A stretch of DNA of 64,000 nt from Mucilaginibacter sp. (GCA_028287895.1 JAQBOV010000020.1:1-64000), one strand, 5' to 3'. Counted from the first letter of the stretch, positions 27,782 to 37,566 are shown. Made by a program: numbers and translations. Notes: generated from the sequence alone by a model not told the origin.

Positions 27782-29419
27782 ATGGCAAAACAAGTTAGGT
27801 ACAATGTGGAAGCGCGCGATGCTTTAAAGCGTGGTGTTGATATTTTAGCCAATGCGGTTAAAGTAACCTTAGGACCAAAAGGTCGTAATGTGATCATTGA
27901 TAAAAAATTCGGTTCACCAATCATTACTAAAGACGGTGTAACTGTAGCTAAAGAGATCGAATTAAAAGATGCTCTAGAGAATATGGGTGCCCAGATGGTT
28001 AAAGAGGTGGCATCAAAAACTGCTGACATAGCGGGCGATGGTACGACTACGGCTACCGTTTTAGCACAAGCTATTGTAACAGCAGGTATCAAAAACGTAG
28101 CTGCCGGTGCAAACCCGATGGATTTGAAACGCGGTATTGACAAAGCGGTGGCTGCCGTCGTGAAAGATTTGCAGAGCCAGTCTCAAACTGTAGGTGAGGA
28201 TAACAACAAGATCAAACAAGTTGCAGCTATTTCAGCTAATAACGACGAGATCATCGGTTCATTAATCGCTGAAGCAATGGCTAAAGTGGGTAAAGATGGT
28301 GTGATCACTGTTGAAGAAGCTAAAGGAACCGAAACTGAGGTTAGAACTGTTGAAGGTATGCAGTTTGACCGTGGTTACCTTTCTCCGTATTTCGTTACCA
28401 ACGCAGATAAAATGGAAGTAGAACTGGAGAATCCTTATATCCTGATCTATGACAAGAAAATCTCTTCGATGAAGGAATTGCTTCCTATCCTTGAAAAACA
28501 AGTTCAAACAGGTAAGCCGTTATTGATCATTGCCGAAGACCTTGATGGTGAAGCATTAGCTACCTTAGTAGTTAACAAGATCCGTGGTTCATTGAAAGTA
28601 GCTGCTGTTAAGGCCCCCGGTTTTGGCGATCGCCGTAAAGCGATGCTGGAAGATATCGCCATTCTTACAGGTGGTACTTTGATATCTGAAGAAAGAGGTT
28701 TCAAATTGGAAAATGCTGACTTGTCTTACCTGGGTACCGCTGAAAAAGTTGTGGTTGATAAAGACAATACCACCATCATTAATGGTGCCGGCCAGAGTGA
28801 AGAGATCAAAGCCCGCGTTGGCCAGATCAAATCTCAGATCGAGTCAACAACTTCTGATTATGACCGCGAAAAATTGCAAGAGCGTTTAGCTAAATTATCA
28901 GGCGGTGTTGCTGTGTTATATGTTGGTGCAGCTACAGAAGTGGAAATGAAAGAAAAGAAAGACCGTGTGGATGATGCATTACACGCAACCCGTGCCGCTG
29001 TTGAAGAAGGCATCGTAGCAGGTGGTGGTGTTGCATTTATTCGCGCTGTTGAAGCTTTGGTTAACCTTAAAGGTGCCAACGAAGATGAGAACACTGGTAT
29101 CCAGATCATCCGTCGTGCTATCGAAGAGCCGCTTCGTCAAATCTGCGAAAATGCAGGTATCGAAGGTTCGATCGTAGTGCAAAGGGTAAAAGAAGGTAAA
29201 GCAGATTTTGGTTACAATGCCCGGACAGATAAGTATGAAAACTTAATTGGTGCAGGTGTTATTGATCCTACTAAAGTTGGCCGTGTAGCATTAGAAAATG
29301 CAGCTTCGATTGCAGCTATGCTATTGACTACCGAATGTATATTAGCCGATGATCCTGAAGATGAAAAAGGCGGCGGTATGCCTCCTATGGGTGGCGGTGG
29401 CATGGGCGGCATGATGTAA
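27782..29419 (+). CDS. groL: Chaperonin GroEL
   Basis: The 545-residue GroEL forms the double-ring ATP-driven folding chamber. Clear family marks are [14 protein letters not shown], the ATP-binding [31 protein letters not shown], and the Gly/Met-rich C-terminal tail ([16 protein letters not shown]). Length is normal. Base composition is slightly different from its neighbours (repeated GGT, GAA and AAA codons), as expected for a highly expressed gene. Only one copy is in the window. Confidence 0.98.
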   Translation: MAKQVRYNVEARDALKRGVDILANAVKVTLGPKGRNVIIDKKFGSPIITKDGVTVAKEIELKDALENMGAQMVKEVASKTADIAGDGTTTATVLAQAIVTAGIKNVAAGANPMDLKRGIDKAVAAVVKDLQSQSQTVGEDNNKIKQVAAISANNDEIIGSLIAEAMAKVGKDGVITVEEAKGTETEVRTVEGMQFDRGYLSPYFVTNADKMEVELENPYILIYDKKISSMKELLPILEKQVQTGKPLLIIAEDLDGEALATLVVNKIRGSLKVAAVKAPGFGDRRKAMLEDIAILTGGTLISEERGFKLENADLSYLGTAEKVVVDKDNTTIINGAGQSEEIKARVGQIKSQIESTTSDYDREKLQERLAKLSGGVAVLYVGAATEVEMKEKKDRVDDALHATRAAVEEGIVAGGGVAFIRAVEALVNLKGANEDENTGIQIIRRAIEEPLRQICENAGIEGSIVVQRVKEGKADFGYNARTDKYENLIGAGVIDPTKVGRVALENAASIAAMLLTTECILADDPEDEKGGGMPPMGGGGMGGMM

Positions 29420-29510
29420 TTGCATCGCAATCCTCACCGATGCGTTCTCTGAGTCTTGAGTTAAAATTCTAAGATGCATTACTCAAAACGCATCACTAAC
29501 CTACCCGGCA
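29420..29510. repeat. Word-repeat spacer after groEL (GATGCGTT type)
   Basis: GATGCGTT (29439) is inverted as AACGCATC (29487), with GAGT/ACTC words between, and a small TTGC-ATC-GCAA hairpin precedes. It forms an extended loop ahead of the terminator. Confidence 0.4.
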
Positions 29511-29547
29511 AGTCCCTGTCTATTTTTTTAGACAGGGATTTGTTTTT
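29511..29547 (+). terminator. Rho-independent terminator after groEL
   Basis: TCCCTGTCTA pairs with TAGACAGGGA around a T6 loop, followed by a T-rich run. Confidence 0.85.
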
Positions 29548-29589
29548 TGTAAACCATTCAAACGTCATGAAAAAGTAAAGGGAACGTCA

Positions 29590-29617
29590 TTGCTTAATCA
29601 AATGATTGATTAAGCAA
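29590..29617. repeat. Perfect 12-base inverted repeat between groEL and mscS
   Basis: TTGCTTAATCAA and TTGATTAAGCAA face each other around ATGA. No T run follows (CATTCC comes next), so it is more likely an operator or RNA hairpin than a terminator. Confidence 0.45.
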
Positions 29618-29698
29618 CATTCCGGTTACTATTAAGCTTATTTTTGTGTCGCTGCTCCATAACTGATTATTGGGCACAACATTTGAACATACCCAGAC

Positions 29699-29800
29699 AT
29701 GAAAATGATTAATGATGCAACCAGGCTATTGAAAACTCAGTTATTAGAGTGGGTTCTTATTAAAGGCCCCGAATTATTTGTGACCATTTACGGTAAATAA
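29699..29800 (+). pseudogene. 33-codon MscS N-terminus-like fragment
   Basis: A complete small reading frame runs from ATG to TAA and reads MKMINDATRLLKTQLLEWVLIKGP and on. The segment QLLEW...KGP...I lines up with QFHIW...RGP...I at the start of the full MscS gene 29 bases downstream. It probably is the stump of a lost second MscS-type gene, though a short expressed peptide cannot be excluded. Confidence 0.4.
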
Positions 29801-29809
29801 TAAAATTAC

Positions 29810-29817
29810 TAACTTTG
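29810..29817 (+). promoter_or_regulatory. Candidate -7 box of mscS
   Basis: TAACTTTG fits TAnnTTTG, 11 bases before the mscS ATG. The best -33 match at proper spacing is only TTTA. Confidence 0.4.
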
Positions 29818-29828
29818 GCTTCAGAACT

Positions 29829-30632
29829 ATGAAGCTCGAAGAATTCTACCATCAATTCCACATTTGGCTGATCACCCGCGGGCCAAATTACATCGCAGGC
29901 ATATTAATATTCTTAATCGGCATATGGTTTATACGGCATCTGAAATTCCGGATCCGTGCCCGCATGAGCAAGCAGCAGGTACATTCCACACTGCAACCAT
30001 TTTTTTTAAGTCTGACTATTACTGCTTTATATGTTTTACTGGCACTTTCGGTATTTAACATCATTGGTTTTGAGCTTACTTTTTTAAGTGCAATTATTGC
30101 ATCGTTCGGAGTTGCTGCAGGTTTGGCCTTATCAGGCACCTTCCAGAATTTTGCCGGCGGGGTGCTGATACTACTGCTAAAACCATTTGAATTAGGCGAT
30201 AATATTATTGCACAGGGACAGGATGGTGCAGTTACTTCCATCCAGCTTTTTTATACGGTTTTAATCACGGCGGATAACAGGACGATCATCATCCCCAACG
30301 GAAAACTGTTTAATGAGGTGATCGTAAATATAACACGGGAAGGCAAGAGGCGTTTGGAATTCGAGCTGAAGCTGGGGTACATTGTTGATGTTGAGCAGGT
30401 TAAGGAAATAATCAATAATGCAATTAAGATAACACCCGGCATAATACGTAAACCAGCACCAATAGTGGGCGTGTATGCATTAGAGCTTGATGGTATTAGA
30501 TTTACCGTGCGGGTTTGGGTGAACCCCGGGGATTATTTTGATATTAAACTGTCCTTGCAGGAAAAAATAGTGAAGGACTTAAGAGAAGCTGATGTGAAAC
30601 TACCCACCCATCACCTGCTTCCCGGCACCTGA
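29829..30632 (+). CDS. Small-conductance mechanosensitive channel (MscS family)
   Basis: The 267-residue protein has three membrane helices (about residues 18-36, 58-80 and 86-115). The third is the pore-lining helix GVAAGLALSGTFQNFAGGVLILLLKPFELGDNI, followed by the cytoplasmic beta domain (GAVTSIQLFYTVLITADNRTIIIPNGKLF) and the alpha-beta C-terminal domain. MscS channels open under membrane tension to release solutes after osmotic downshock. Length is that of the minimal E. coli MscS. It stands alone, converging on the DUF58 operon with almost no gap, so the two transcripts meet at 30632-30635. Confidence 0.93.
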   Translation: MKLEEFYHQFHIWLITRGPNYIAGILIFLIGIWFIRHLKFRIRARMSKQQVHSTLQPFFLSLTITALYVLLALSVFNIIGFELTFLSAIIASFGVAAGLALSGTFQNFAGGVLILLLKPFELGDNIIAQGQDGAVTSIQLFYTVLITADNRTIIIPNGKLFNEVIVNITREGKRRLEFELKLGYIVDVEQVKEIINNAIKITPGIIRKPAPIVGVYALELDGIRFTVRVWVNPGDYFDIKLSLQEKIVKDLREADVKLPTHHLLPGT

Positions 30633-30634
30633 TA

Positions 30635-31981
30635 TTATATCGTTTGCCTTGCTTTTAGCTCAAGATAACGGTTAATGGTATTAATAGTTAGATTTTGAGG
30701 TGTGCTTAAAATGGATTGAATCCCATGTTTCATCAATTCCTTTACGATTAATTTCTTATCGTAAGCGAACTTTTCAGCTATTGTTTTGATATAGATATCC
30801 TCAACATTGCCGGCCGGCTTTTCGCTTAATTTTTCAAGTTCGGTATTCTCAAAAAAGACCACTAAAAGCAAATGAAACCTGGTGATGCGCTTTAAAAAGG
30901 GCAGTTGCCTTTCCATTGCCGACATACTTTCGAAATTGGTAAAAAACACGACCAGGCTTCGCTGTTTCAGCACCTTGCGTATGGTGCCATATAGCAGTTC
31001 CATATTGGTTTCCAGGTATCTTGTTTTTTCTTTGTACAACACTTCCAGTATCCGGTTTAACTGTACCGGCTTTCGGTCTGCCGGAACCACTGCGCCCAAT
31101 TTTTCCGCAATGGTGATCAAGCCGGCTTTATCCGCTTTTAATAACGCCACGTTTGATAATACCAGGCTGGCATTTATGGCATAATCCAGCAGGCTCAGTC
31201 CTTCAAAAGGCATTTTCATCGCCCTTGATTTATCGATTACACAGTACACATGCTGGGATTTTTCCTCGGTATAAATATTAGTCATCAAATCTCCGCGGCG
31301 GGCAGTAGCCTTCCAGTTAATGGTGCGGTAATCATCGCCGGGCACATAATTTTTCACCTGTTCAAATTCGAGGCTGTGTCCCAGCCGCCTGATCTTTTTT
31401 ACACCGATCTCAGTTAACCTGTTTGAAATAGCCATCAGCTCATATTTGCGCATTTGCGCAAAGGATGGATATACCGGCAGTGTTTCTGCCTGGCTAAAAT
31501 TATATCGCCGCCTGATGAGCCCTAATGGAGAGCTAACGTATACCCTGATATCACCAAATTCATAGTCCCCGCGCTTTGTTGGCCGTAAAAGATAGTTGAT
31601 CAGTTTATGCTGACGCGGACTTAAAATGGTTTTAAACCAGATATCCCTTTTTTGAAACTGGAAGGGAATTTCATCAATAATACCCACCTTGACAGGAAAG
31701 GAGTATAAGTTTTCAATATAAATACCCAGCTCGTTATCATCCCCATTGCTTAACCGTTCGGGCGCATGGCGTTTAGCAAATACACCTTTTGATGTGCGGT
31801 ACATAAGCAGTACATCGGCAAAAAAAAGGAGCATCAGTGTCCAGAAAAATAACTCAGGAATAATACCCAGCCAGGGGAAGAAGAAAGAAAGTAAAAAGAG
31901 TATCGCGCAAACTGTTAACCCTGCAAAAAGCCGGTTAGTTAAAAAGAGATTTTTATAAAATAAGCTAAAAATGTTTTTCAC
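30635..31981 (-). CDS. DUF58 domain membrane protein
   Basis: The 448-residue protein starts with two close membrane helices (about residues 13-58). Then comes a DUF58 region with the diagnostic VPGDDYRTINWKATARRGDLMTNIYTEEKSQHVYCVIDKSRAM, which continues into a von Willebrand A-like fold. DUF58 proteins are partners of MoxR ATPases. In better-known systems such pairs insert metals or assemble large envelope complexes. It is the last gene of a six-gene minus-strand operon, 5 bases after moxR. What this operon assembles is unknown. Confidence 0.88.
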   Translation of the reverse strand: MKNIFSLFYKNLFLTNRLFAGLTVCAILFLLSFFFPWLGIIPELFFWTLMLLFFADVLLMYRTSKGVFAKRHAPERLSNGDDNELGIYIENLYSFPVKVGIIDEIPFQFQKRDIWFKTILSPRQHKLINYLLRPTKRGDYEFGDIRVYVSSPLGLIRRRYNFSQAETLPVYPSFAQMRKYELMAISNRLTEIGVKKIRRLGHSLEFEQVKNYVPGDDYRTINWKATARRGDLMTNIYTEEKSQHVYCVIDKSRAMKMPFEGLSLLDYAINASLVLSNVALLKADKAGLITIAEKLGAVVPADRKPVQLNRILEVLYKEKTRYLETNMELLYGTIRKVLKQRSLVVFFTNFESMSAMERQLPFLKRITRFHLLLVVFFENTELEKLSEKPAGNVEDIYIKTIAEKFAYDKKLIVKELMKHGIQSILSTPQNLTINTINRYLELKARQTI

Positions 31982-31986
31982 GCTGC

Positions 31987-32964
31987 TTACCGGGGTACCT
32001 CAATTTTCTGAATAATTTGTTTCACCACATCATCGGGACTAACACCTTCCATTTCTTTATCAGGGGTAAGCATAATACGGTGCCTTAACACGGCAGGGGC
32101 CACCCATACCATATCATCCGGCGTTACAAAGTCGCGGCCCTTAATAGCTGCCAGCGCTTTTGCGGCATTTACTATGGCAAGTGACGCGCGGGGTGATCCG
32201 CCAAGATAGAGTGATTTGTTATTCCGGGTTTCATGAATAATTTTAGCTGCAAACGCCAATATCTTGGGTTCTACATGAAATAACCTCACCTGTTGCCTTA
32301 AAGCGACAATATCCTCCTTGGATAGCACAGGTTTAATATCAGCCAGTTGATCATTGGTCTTTTGCTGATGCTGCTGGGTTACAATCAGGATTTCCTCTTC
32401 GAGTGAAGGATATTTCACTTCAACTTTAAACAGGAACCGGTCCAGTTGCGCTTCAGGGAGTCTGTAGGTGCCCTCCTGATCAATGGGGTTTTGAGTAGCC
32501 AATACAATAAATGGTTCCTCCATTTTATACTGATGCCCGTCAATAGTCACCTGGCGTTCCTCCATCACCTCAAATAATGCCGATTGTGTTTTGGCCGGCG
32601 CCCGGTTGATCTCGTCTATCAGGATAATATTTCCAAAGATCGGTCCATATTTAAACTCAAAGTCTATTGTTTTAGGATTGAAGACAGAAGTGCCCAGTAT
32701 ATCCGATGGCATCAGATCAGGGGTGAATTGAATGCGTGAATAACCGGCATCAATTGCCTTTGCGATCAGTTTTGATGTTAGCGTTTTGGCCACCCCGGGA
32801 ACGCCTTCTATCAGTATATGTCCGCCGGCCAGTATGCCGGCAATCAGCAGATCAATGGTATCATGCTGCCCCACTATTATTTTACCCAGCGTGGCTTTTA
32901 TTTGATCAACTGCTGCACTCAGTTTATTCAGGTCGGTTCTTTGTTCAAAAAGTTCGTCTTCCAT
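31987..32964 (-). CDS. MoxR-family AAA+ ATPase
   Basis: The 325-residue AAA+ protein has Walker A GVPGVAKT, Walker B IILIDEINRAPAKTQSALFEVMEERQ, the sensor ATQNPIDQEGTYRLPEAQLDRFLFK, and the conserved GGSPRASLAIVNAAKALAAIKGRDFVTPDD. MoxR ATPases act as cytoplasmic chaperones with DUF58/VWA partners. It is flanked by DUF58 and DUF4350 genes with spacing of 5 and 2 bases, so they are made together. Confidence 0.93.
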   Translation of the reverse strand: MEDELFEQRTDLNKLSAAVDQIKATLGKIIVGQHDTIDLLIAGILAGGHILIEGVPGVAKTLTSKLIAKAIDAGYSRIQFTPDLMPSDILGTSVFNPKTIDFEFKYGPIFGNIILIDEINRAPAKTQSALFEVMEERQVTIDGHQYKMEEPFIVLATQNPIDQEGTYRLPEAQLDRFLFKVEVKYPSLEEEILIVTQQHQQKTNDQLADIKPVLSKEDIVALRQQVRLFHVEPKILAFAAKIIHETRNNKSLYLGGSPRASLAIVNAAKALAAIKGRDFVTPDDMVWVAPAVLRHRIMLTPDKEMEGVSPDDVVKQIIQKIEVPR

Positions 32965-32966
32965 AG

Positions 32967-34139
32967 CTATCTGGATCGGTTATAAAATTGTTCGGTAAGT
33001 TGGTTTAGTTTAATAAGTTCATCATCATTCATATGCTTTTGCACGTTAATGTAATTTATATGGTTTACAATATCCTGCGCAAAGGAGTACTCAATACCTG
33101 TTTTATGCGCCAATAAACCGATAAAATCCATATTAAGCTGGTTGGTTTTCAAATAGTATTTTGTTCGTAAATGCTCAAGGAAGAAAAGTATCTTCTTTTG
33201 GGCTATATTCAGATTGTTTCCTTGCTCATAATATACCTGCCCAATGACCCTGGCAAAATCGACCGTCGAATTTTTTAAAGGCTCAATTACGGGAATAATA
33301 CGTTGCCGGCGTTTGATTTGGTAAAGCACAAAAAATAATAAACTAAAAAGACTGATGTAATAAGCCCATTGCAAATTTGGATGATTAAAAAACACGCGTA
33401 ATGGCGATGGATCTGCTATCATATCACCATTTTGGAGTTCATCCCAATAAATAGTAGGCTGCCAGGGCAGATAAGACAATGCTTTTGCCGCATAATCATC
33501 TCCCCGGTTATTTAACAGGCTGAAATTTGTGAATAATTGAGGATCGGCACACAGGTATAAGTGTCCTTTTCCATAGTTAAAACCGAGGAAATTGCTATGA
33601 CCAAGTTCGTTTTTACCCAGTACAACAGCATGTGCGGTATCAAAACGGCTAAAATATTCATTGCTGATGTCTTTGTTGAATTGATAATCGTGTGCTTGTT
33701 TTAATTTACCGTTAGTGAAGTTCAATCCTACGTTCTTTTTTTCATATTCCAGATTGGTCTGGAGTTTTAAAGTATCCGCCAAAATCCCCCTCCAATCGAA
33801 TGTTGAAATAAATACTGAATTGCCGGAACTGATATAATTGATCATTTCCTTAAAATCGTATTTACTTAAAACAACTGTTTTTGATATGATGAAATAGTTG
33901 CTGCTACTAATGGCCTTATGATGAAACAGGTCATACAGGTTTTGATCGGTATTGATGATTTTAGCACTCGGAAAAAAATGAGGTAGTTCCTTGTACAGAA
34001 CATAGGTGCCGAAAGGGATTTTGTCATGATAATATAAGGTAGATTGCCAGTTAACAGGAGCGGGTTTGTTATACTGTGCTACCAAATAAACGACAAGCAG
34101 AAGTGTGGCTACAGAAAAGTATATCTTAAAGTCTTTCAT
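32967..34139 (-). CDS. DUF4350 membrane protein
   Basis: The 390-residue protein has a membrane helix at residues 5-22 and another at about 265-285 (WAYYISLFSLLFFVLYQI). Between them is a periplasmic region with the DUF4350 pattern (IPFGTYVLYKELPHFFP, FISTFDWRGILADTLK, GKGHLYLCADPQLFTNFSLLN, PTIYWDEL). The fold resembles a glutamine-amidotransferase-like domain without an obvious active site. Members regularly travel with DUF4129, MoxR and DUF58, as here. Its ATG overlaps the end of the DUF4129 gene by 4 bases. Role unknown. Confidence 0.82.
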   Translation of the reverse strand: MKDFKIYFSVATLLLVVYLVAQYNKPAPVNWQSTLYYHDKIPFGTYVLYKELPHFFPSAKIINTDQNLYDLFHHKAISSSNYFIISKTVVLSKYDFKEMINYISSGNSVFISTFDWRGILADTLKLQTNLEYEKKNVGLNFTNGKLKQAHDYQFNKDISNEYFSRFDTAHAVVLGKNELGHSNFLGFNYGKGHLYLCADPQLFTNFSLLNNRGDDYAAKALSYLPWQPTIYWDELQNGDMIADPSPLRVFFNHPNLQWAYYISLFSLLFFVLYQIKRRQRIIPVIEPLKNSTVDFARVIGQVYYEQGNNLNIAQKKILFFLEHLRTKYYLKTNQLNMDFIGLLAHKTGIEYSFAQDIVNHINYINVQKHMNDDELIKLNQLTEQFYNRSR

Positions 34140-34888
34140 CCCGCATGTTTGTTAAAGTTCTGGAAAGAGGAATGGATGTTTTTATAAACTTGCCCGTCAA
34201 TTAAAAATTCGCCATACCATATATATTCAAACTGGCGGGTAAGCATGCTGAATGCAGCGCGCTGTTCGTTGTTCGCAAGCTCGTCAATGTAGGTGCTATT
34301 GGTTTTATCTATCCGCCATTGTATCAATCCGGCGTCGCTAAGCTGTTTTAAGCATTTTAGATACAGCAACCTTACAGCAAAGCGATAGTTATGTTTGGTT
34401 ATGGCGTTTTCTATTTCCTGATCAAAATTGATCTGGTTGATATCTTCAAAAAACTCAGAATATGGTATGGTTGCTGTCGCCGGCTTTCGGCGGAAAAGGT
34501 TTATTATATTTATTCCCTGTGATTTAAATATAAAGAATACCAGGGCGGCAGCACCCAATAATAGTATGGCGATCTCCATGATTTGCCAGAAAAATCCCCA
34601 TACGGTTGCAGTTTTTGAATCAAAACTAAATAGGTGGCTGGTCCATTTCCAAAACCATCGCCAGAAACGTGTCCACCATGAAAAATCTTCCTGTGTCTGT
34701 TTATACCGGAATTCAGGCTGCCTGCTATAAGCCTTCAGCGCATCTTTATCAAAATGCCGTACATTAACAACCGAACTGTCAGTTTTTAGAATAGCCTTTT
34801 CATGCGTAGGTGCAAGGTGGTTTACCGAAGAACCATCACACACATTGATCATCAGAAAGAAAAATACCGGGTATAACAGGGCACGCAT
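34136..34888 (-). CDS. DUF4129 membrane protein
   Basis: Taken from the ATG at 34888 (one base after the previous stop) the protein has 250 residues. It has a signal-like hydrophobic start, a Trp-rich segment (WWTRFWRWFWKW), one membrane helix (ILLLGAAALVFFIF) and the DUF4129 C-terminal domain (ITKHNYRFAVRLLYLKCLKQLSDAGLIQWRIDKTNSTYI, RQFEYIWYGEF). DUF4129 domains accompany MoxR/DUF58 sets and some transglutaminase-like proteins. A longer frame begins at 34954 but lies within the upstream gene. Function unknown. Confidence 0.82.
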   Translation of the reverse strand: MRALLYPVFFFLMINVCDGSSVNHLAPTHEKAILKTDSSVVNVRHFDKDALKAYSRQPEFRYKQTQEDFSWWTRFWRWFWKWTSHLFSFDSKTATVWGFFWQIMEIAILLLGAAALVFFIFKSQGINIINLFRRKPATATIPYSEFFEDINQINFDQEIENAITKHNYRFAVRLLYLKCLKQLSDAGLIQWRIDKTNSTYIDELANNEQRAAFSMLTRQFEYIWYGEFLIDGQVYKNIHSSFQNFNKHAG

Positions 34889-34889
34889 T

Positions 34890-35786
34890 TTAATACTCTT
34901 CGGGTGTGACGTTCGGATCGGTATTGGTTGTGCCAAATTGGTTAATGCGTTCAATTAAACCTGTGCCTTCTTTGCTTTCTGTCAGATTGAAATAGCATAA
35001 ACCTGTGGCGACTACCATCAGAACCTGGAAAATATTTGAAAACGCGCCTAATATCGTTGTAATTACTACGGCGGTTACCGATACCGTCGTGCCCTTCGTA
35101 AAGTGTAAAAAAAGGCGGCCCACAGTTAATAAGGCGGATGGCATTACTAAAATCATTCTTGCTACATAAAGTATAATGAAAATAACGACCAGCACACCAA
35201 AAGTTGTCCACCAATTATCTTTTATCAGCCTGAAACTATGGTTAAAGGCATAATTGAAGCTGGTGTTTTCAATAACCATAATAGGCAGAACTAAAGCCAT
35301 AACAGGATAAAGATAGATACCAGGCATGAGACAGAAGATTGCGCCAAGCACTACTAATATCGTCATCACGATCGAGCTGCCTAATATTTTAAGAAAATAA
35401 AACTTAAAGTATCCCCACATTTCATCCATTTCAGGCACATTGTTTTGCTTTTGTTTATATAATGCCATATAACATAATACCATTACAGTTATGGATATGT
35501 ATTCAAGCAACAAGAAAAGCATGCTTAAGAAATAGCTGGGCGTAAGAAAAGAAAAAGCCGCAAACCGATTATCCGAGTCGAAACTATTGGGGTTAAAATT
35601 ATTGACGTTTTTCAATACGCTGATCTGTGTCAAAATAGAAGTGGCAGCAGTTGCAGCCAGAAAAAAGCCGCAGAAAATAAAAAAATATTTCAGCAGTGGT
35701 TTGAAATTCTGGCGTATAAAAATGAAGGTGTCATTTATAATCTCACCAAAGTCACGGGGTTTTGCAAGTTCAATGTTCGGTATCAT
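34890..35786 (-). CDS. Polytopic membrane protein, GDPD membrane-domain type
   Basis: The 298-residue protein has about six membrane helices and no soluble enzyme domain. The opening (PRDFGEIINDTFIFIRQNFKPLLKYFF) and the central PVMALVLPIMVIENTSFNYAFNHSFRLIKDNWWTTFG pattern resemble the membrane domain found beside some glycerophosphodiester phosphodiesterases and in many MoxR-linked gene sets. It overlaps the SpoIIM-like gene by 17 bases and is followed after one base by DUF4129, so it is surely in the same operon. Possibly a membrane scaffold; no function can be read from sequence. Confidence 0.75.
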   Translation of the reverse strand: MIPNIELAKPRDFGEIINDTFIFIRQNFKPLLKYFFIFCGFFLAATAATSILTQISVLKNVNNFNPNSFDSDNRFAAFSFLTPSYFLSMLFLLLEYISITVMVLCYMALYKQKQNNVPEMDEMWGYFKFYFLKILGSSIVMTILVVLGAIFCLMPGIYLYPVMALVLPIMVIENTSFNYAFNHSFRLIKDNWWTTFGVLVVIFIILYVARMILVMPSALLTVGRLFLHFTKGTTVSVTAVVITTILGAFSNIFQVLMVVATGLCYFNLTESKEGTGLIERINQFGTTNTDPNVTPEEY

Positions 35787-36732
35787 ATAAGGTTTGGTTT
35801 TTATGAAGTTTATTAGGATAAATAATCACATACCATATCATAAAGAACAGGGATGTGGTTAATATGGCTATACTGAGCCATGCAGGCATTTCGGTATGAC
35901 GGGTAACAAAACCCTCGAAAAATGCTGCAATTATAAATAAAGGAACTAACCCAATGGCGATTTTCATACCATCTTTTGCGCCTTTTTTTAAGGATGCCAG
36001 CCTGGTGTAGGTTTTAGGGAATAAAAAGCTGTTGCCTAAAATCAGACCCGCCGCTCCGGCAATTATAATTGATGATATTTCAATTGTGCCATGTATCCAG
36101 ATAACGAGTATGGATTGCAGCCCCAGGCCTTTACTGAAAAAATAATATTCAAACGAGCCCAGCATCAGGCCGTTTTGAAACAGGTAATAAACAGAACCTA
36201 CCGAAAAAATAATGCCGCTAACGAAAATTACCAGGGAAACAAAGATGTTATTTGCCGCTATTGAAAAGAACATGGTAAATTCTTGATGACTTTTATACAC
36301 GCCAAACGGGTCGCCTTTAGCAATATTTTCGTTAGTCATATCAACATACTCAGGCCCTAAAATAAGTTTAAGAAAGTTGTCGTCATACTTTGCTGAAAGC
36401 GCCCCGATAAAGCAAAATACAAGGAAGAAGATAAATGAGTACAGCAACTGTTTTTCGTATTTTTTAAATAATAAGGGTAACTCAACATTCCAGAATGTGA
36501 TAAAACGATTGCCTTTTTCGCTTTTGTTCTTATAAATCGATTGGTGCAGTTTGGAAGCTAATCCGTTAAGGTAAGCGGTTGTTTTTGATTTAGGATAAAA
36601 AGTTTTGGCATAGGCCAGATCATCAGTGATTTTTATAAAGCGGTCAGCAACTTCATCCGGGTCAGTGGCGGGCGTTTGTTCAAAACTGGTCCACTTTCCG
36701 GCATTTTGTTTAACAAACAGTGGTTCACGCAT
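35770..36732 (-). CDS. Stage II sporulation protein M-like membrane protein
   Basis: The 320-residue protein has a cytoplasmic N-terminal part (about 100 residues, AYLNGLASKLHQSIYKNK) and then a SpoIIM/DUF95 membrane domain of about six helices with the family segments AANNIFVSLVIFVSGIIFSVGSVYYLFQNGLMLG and WIHGTIEISSIIIAGAAGLILG. SpoIIM in Firmicutes works with a cell-wall hydrolase during engulfment; this organism does not sporulate, so the homolog has another job. It heads the minus-strand operon, divergent from the RDD gene 90 bases away. SpoIIM-RDD pairs with MoxR/DUF58 are recurrent in Bacteroidota. Confidence 0.88.
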   Translation of the reverse strand: MREPLFVKQNAGKWTSFEQTPATDPDEVADRFIKITDDLAYAKTFYPKSKTTAYLNGLASKLHQSIYKNKSEKGNRFITFWNVELPLLFKKYEKQLLYSFIFFLVFCFIGALSAKYDDNFLKLILGPEYVDMTNENIAKGDPFGVYKSHQEFTMFFSIAANNIFVSLVIFVSGIIFSVGSVYYLFQNGLMLGSFEYYFFSKGLGLQSILVIWIHGTIEISSIIIAGAAGLILGNSFLFPKTYTRLASLKKGAKDGMKIAIGLVPLFIIAAFFEGFVTRHTEMPAWLSIAILTTSLFFMIWYVIIYPNKLHKNQTLYDTEH

Positions 36733-36822
36733 GAATTGCTTTTGTTTAATATGGGGTTAAAATAATTACAATAATTTTATCTTTCAACTAAAAAAGTATA
36801 TTAGTGACAGATATTTACTCAC

Positions 36823-37566
36823 ATGCAGACAATTAAGATAACCACTTCGCAAAATATTGATATTGATTATGAAATTGCCGGATTGGGTGAACGCATACTG
36901 GCACGATTGATCGATCTGGCGATATTCTTTTTAATATTTGTATTGGGCATTTTTATAGCGAGTATAACAGAACTGTTTCGCAATTCAGGAGCAGGCGCAG
37001 TAATCCTGCTTACGATTTATGCAGTGCTTTTTGTTTTTTATGACCTCATCTTTGAAGTTTTTATGAATGGACAAAGCATTGGCAAACGCATTATGAAAAT
37101 AAAAGTGATCAGCCTCGATGGGGCACAGCCGCGATTTGGCCAGTATTTATTGAGATGGTTGTTTCGTATTGTCGATTTTTTAATTGTTGAGCCGGGAGTC
37201 ATCGCATTGGTAGTAGCTGCAGTAAGTGAAAAACCACAAAGGATAGGTGACATGGTTGCAGGTACAATGCTGATTAGGACCAGCCCCCGCACGCAAATGG
37301 ATCATATTGTTTTCATGCCGGTATATGACGGGTACCAGCCTGTATTTAAGCAGGCAGGGCAATTGAGTGACAAAGATGTTGAGCTGATACACGAAATTAT
37401 CAGTGCCTATATCAAAACGGGGAATAATGTAGTTGTTTTTAATATGGCCCTGCGTGTAAAAGAACACCTGAATATAAGCCCGCCTGACGGAATGAATGAT
37501 ATGCTGTTTTTGCAAACGATCATAAAAGATTATAATCACCTAAGCGCTCAGATAGCTGCCTTATGA
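36823..37566 (+). CDS. RDD-family membrane protein
   Basis: The 247-residue protein has an N-terminal RDD domain: about three helices beginning [17 protein letters not shown] with the namesake Arg-Asp pair, and later [19 protein letters not shown] and RWLFRIVD. A soluble C-terminal region of about 80 residues ([35 protein letters not shown]) follows. RDD proteins are linked to ion or metabolite transport in a few cases, but most are uncharacterised. It is divergent from the SpoIIM operon and its last 19 bases overlap the convergent DUF2752 gene. Confidence 0.85.
   Translation: MQTIKITTSQNIDIDYEIAGLGERILARLIDLAIFFLIFVLGIFIASITELFRNSGAGAVILLTIYAVLFVFYDLIFEVFMNGQSIGKRIMKIKVISLDGAQPRFGQYLLRWLFRIVDFLIVEPGVIALVVAAVSEKPQRIGDMVAGTMLIRTSPRTQMDHIVFMPVYDGYQPVFKQAGQLSDKDVELIHEIISAYIKTGNNVVVFNMALRVKEHLNISPPDGMNDMLFLQTIIKDYNHLSAQIAAL

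Noticed and set aside
35770..36732. Sporulation gene
   Set aside because: SpoIIM-like proteins are widespread in non-sporulating Bacteroidota, and no other sporulation gene is present.
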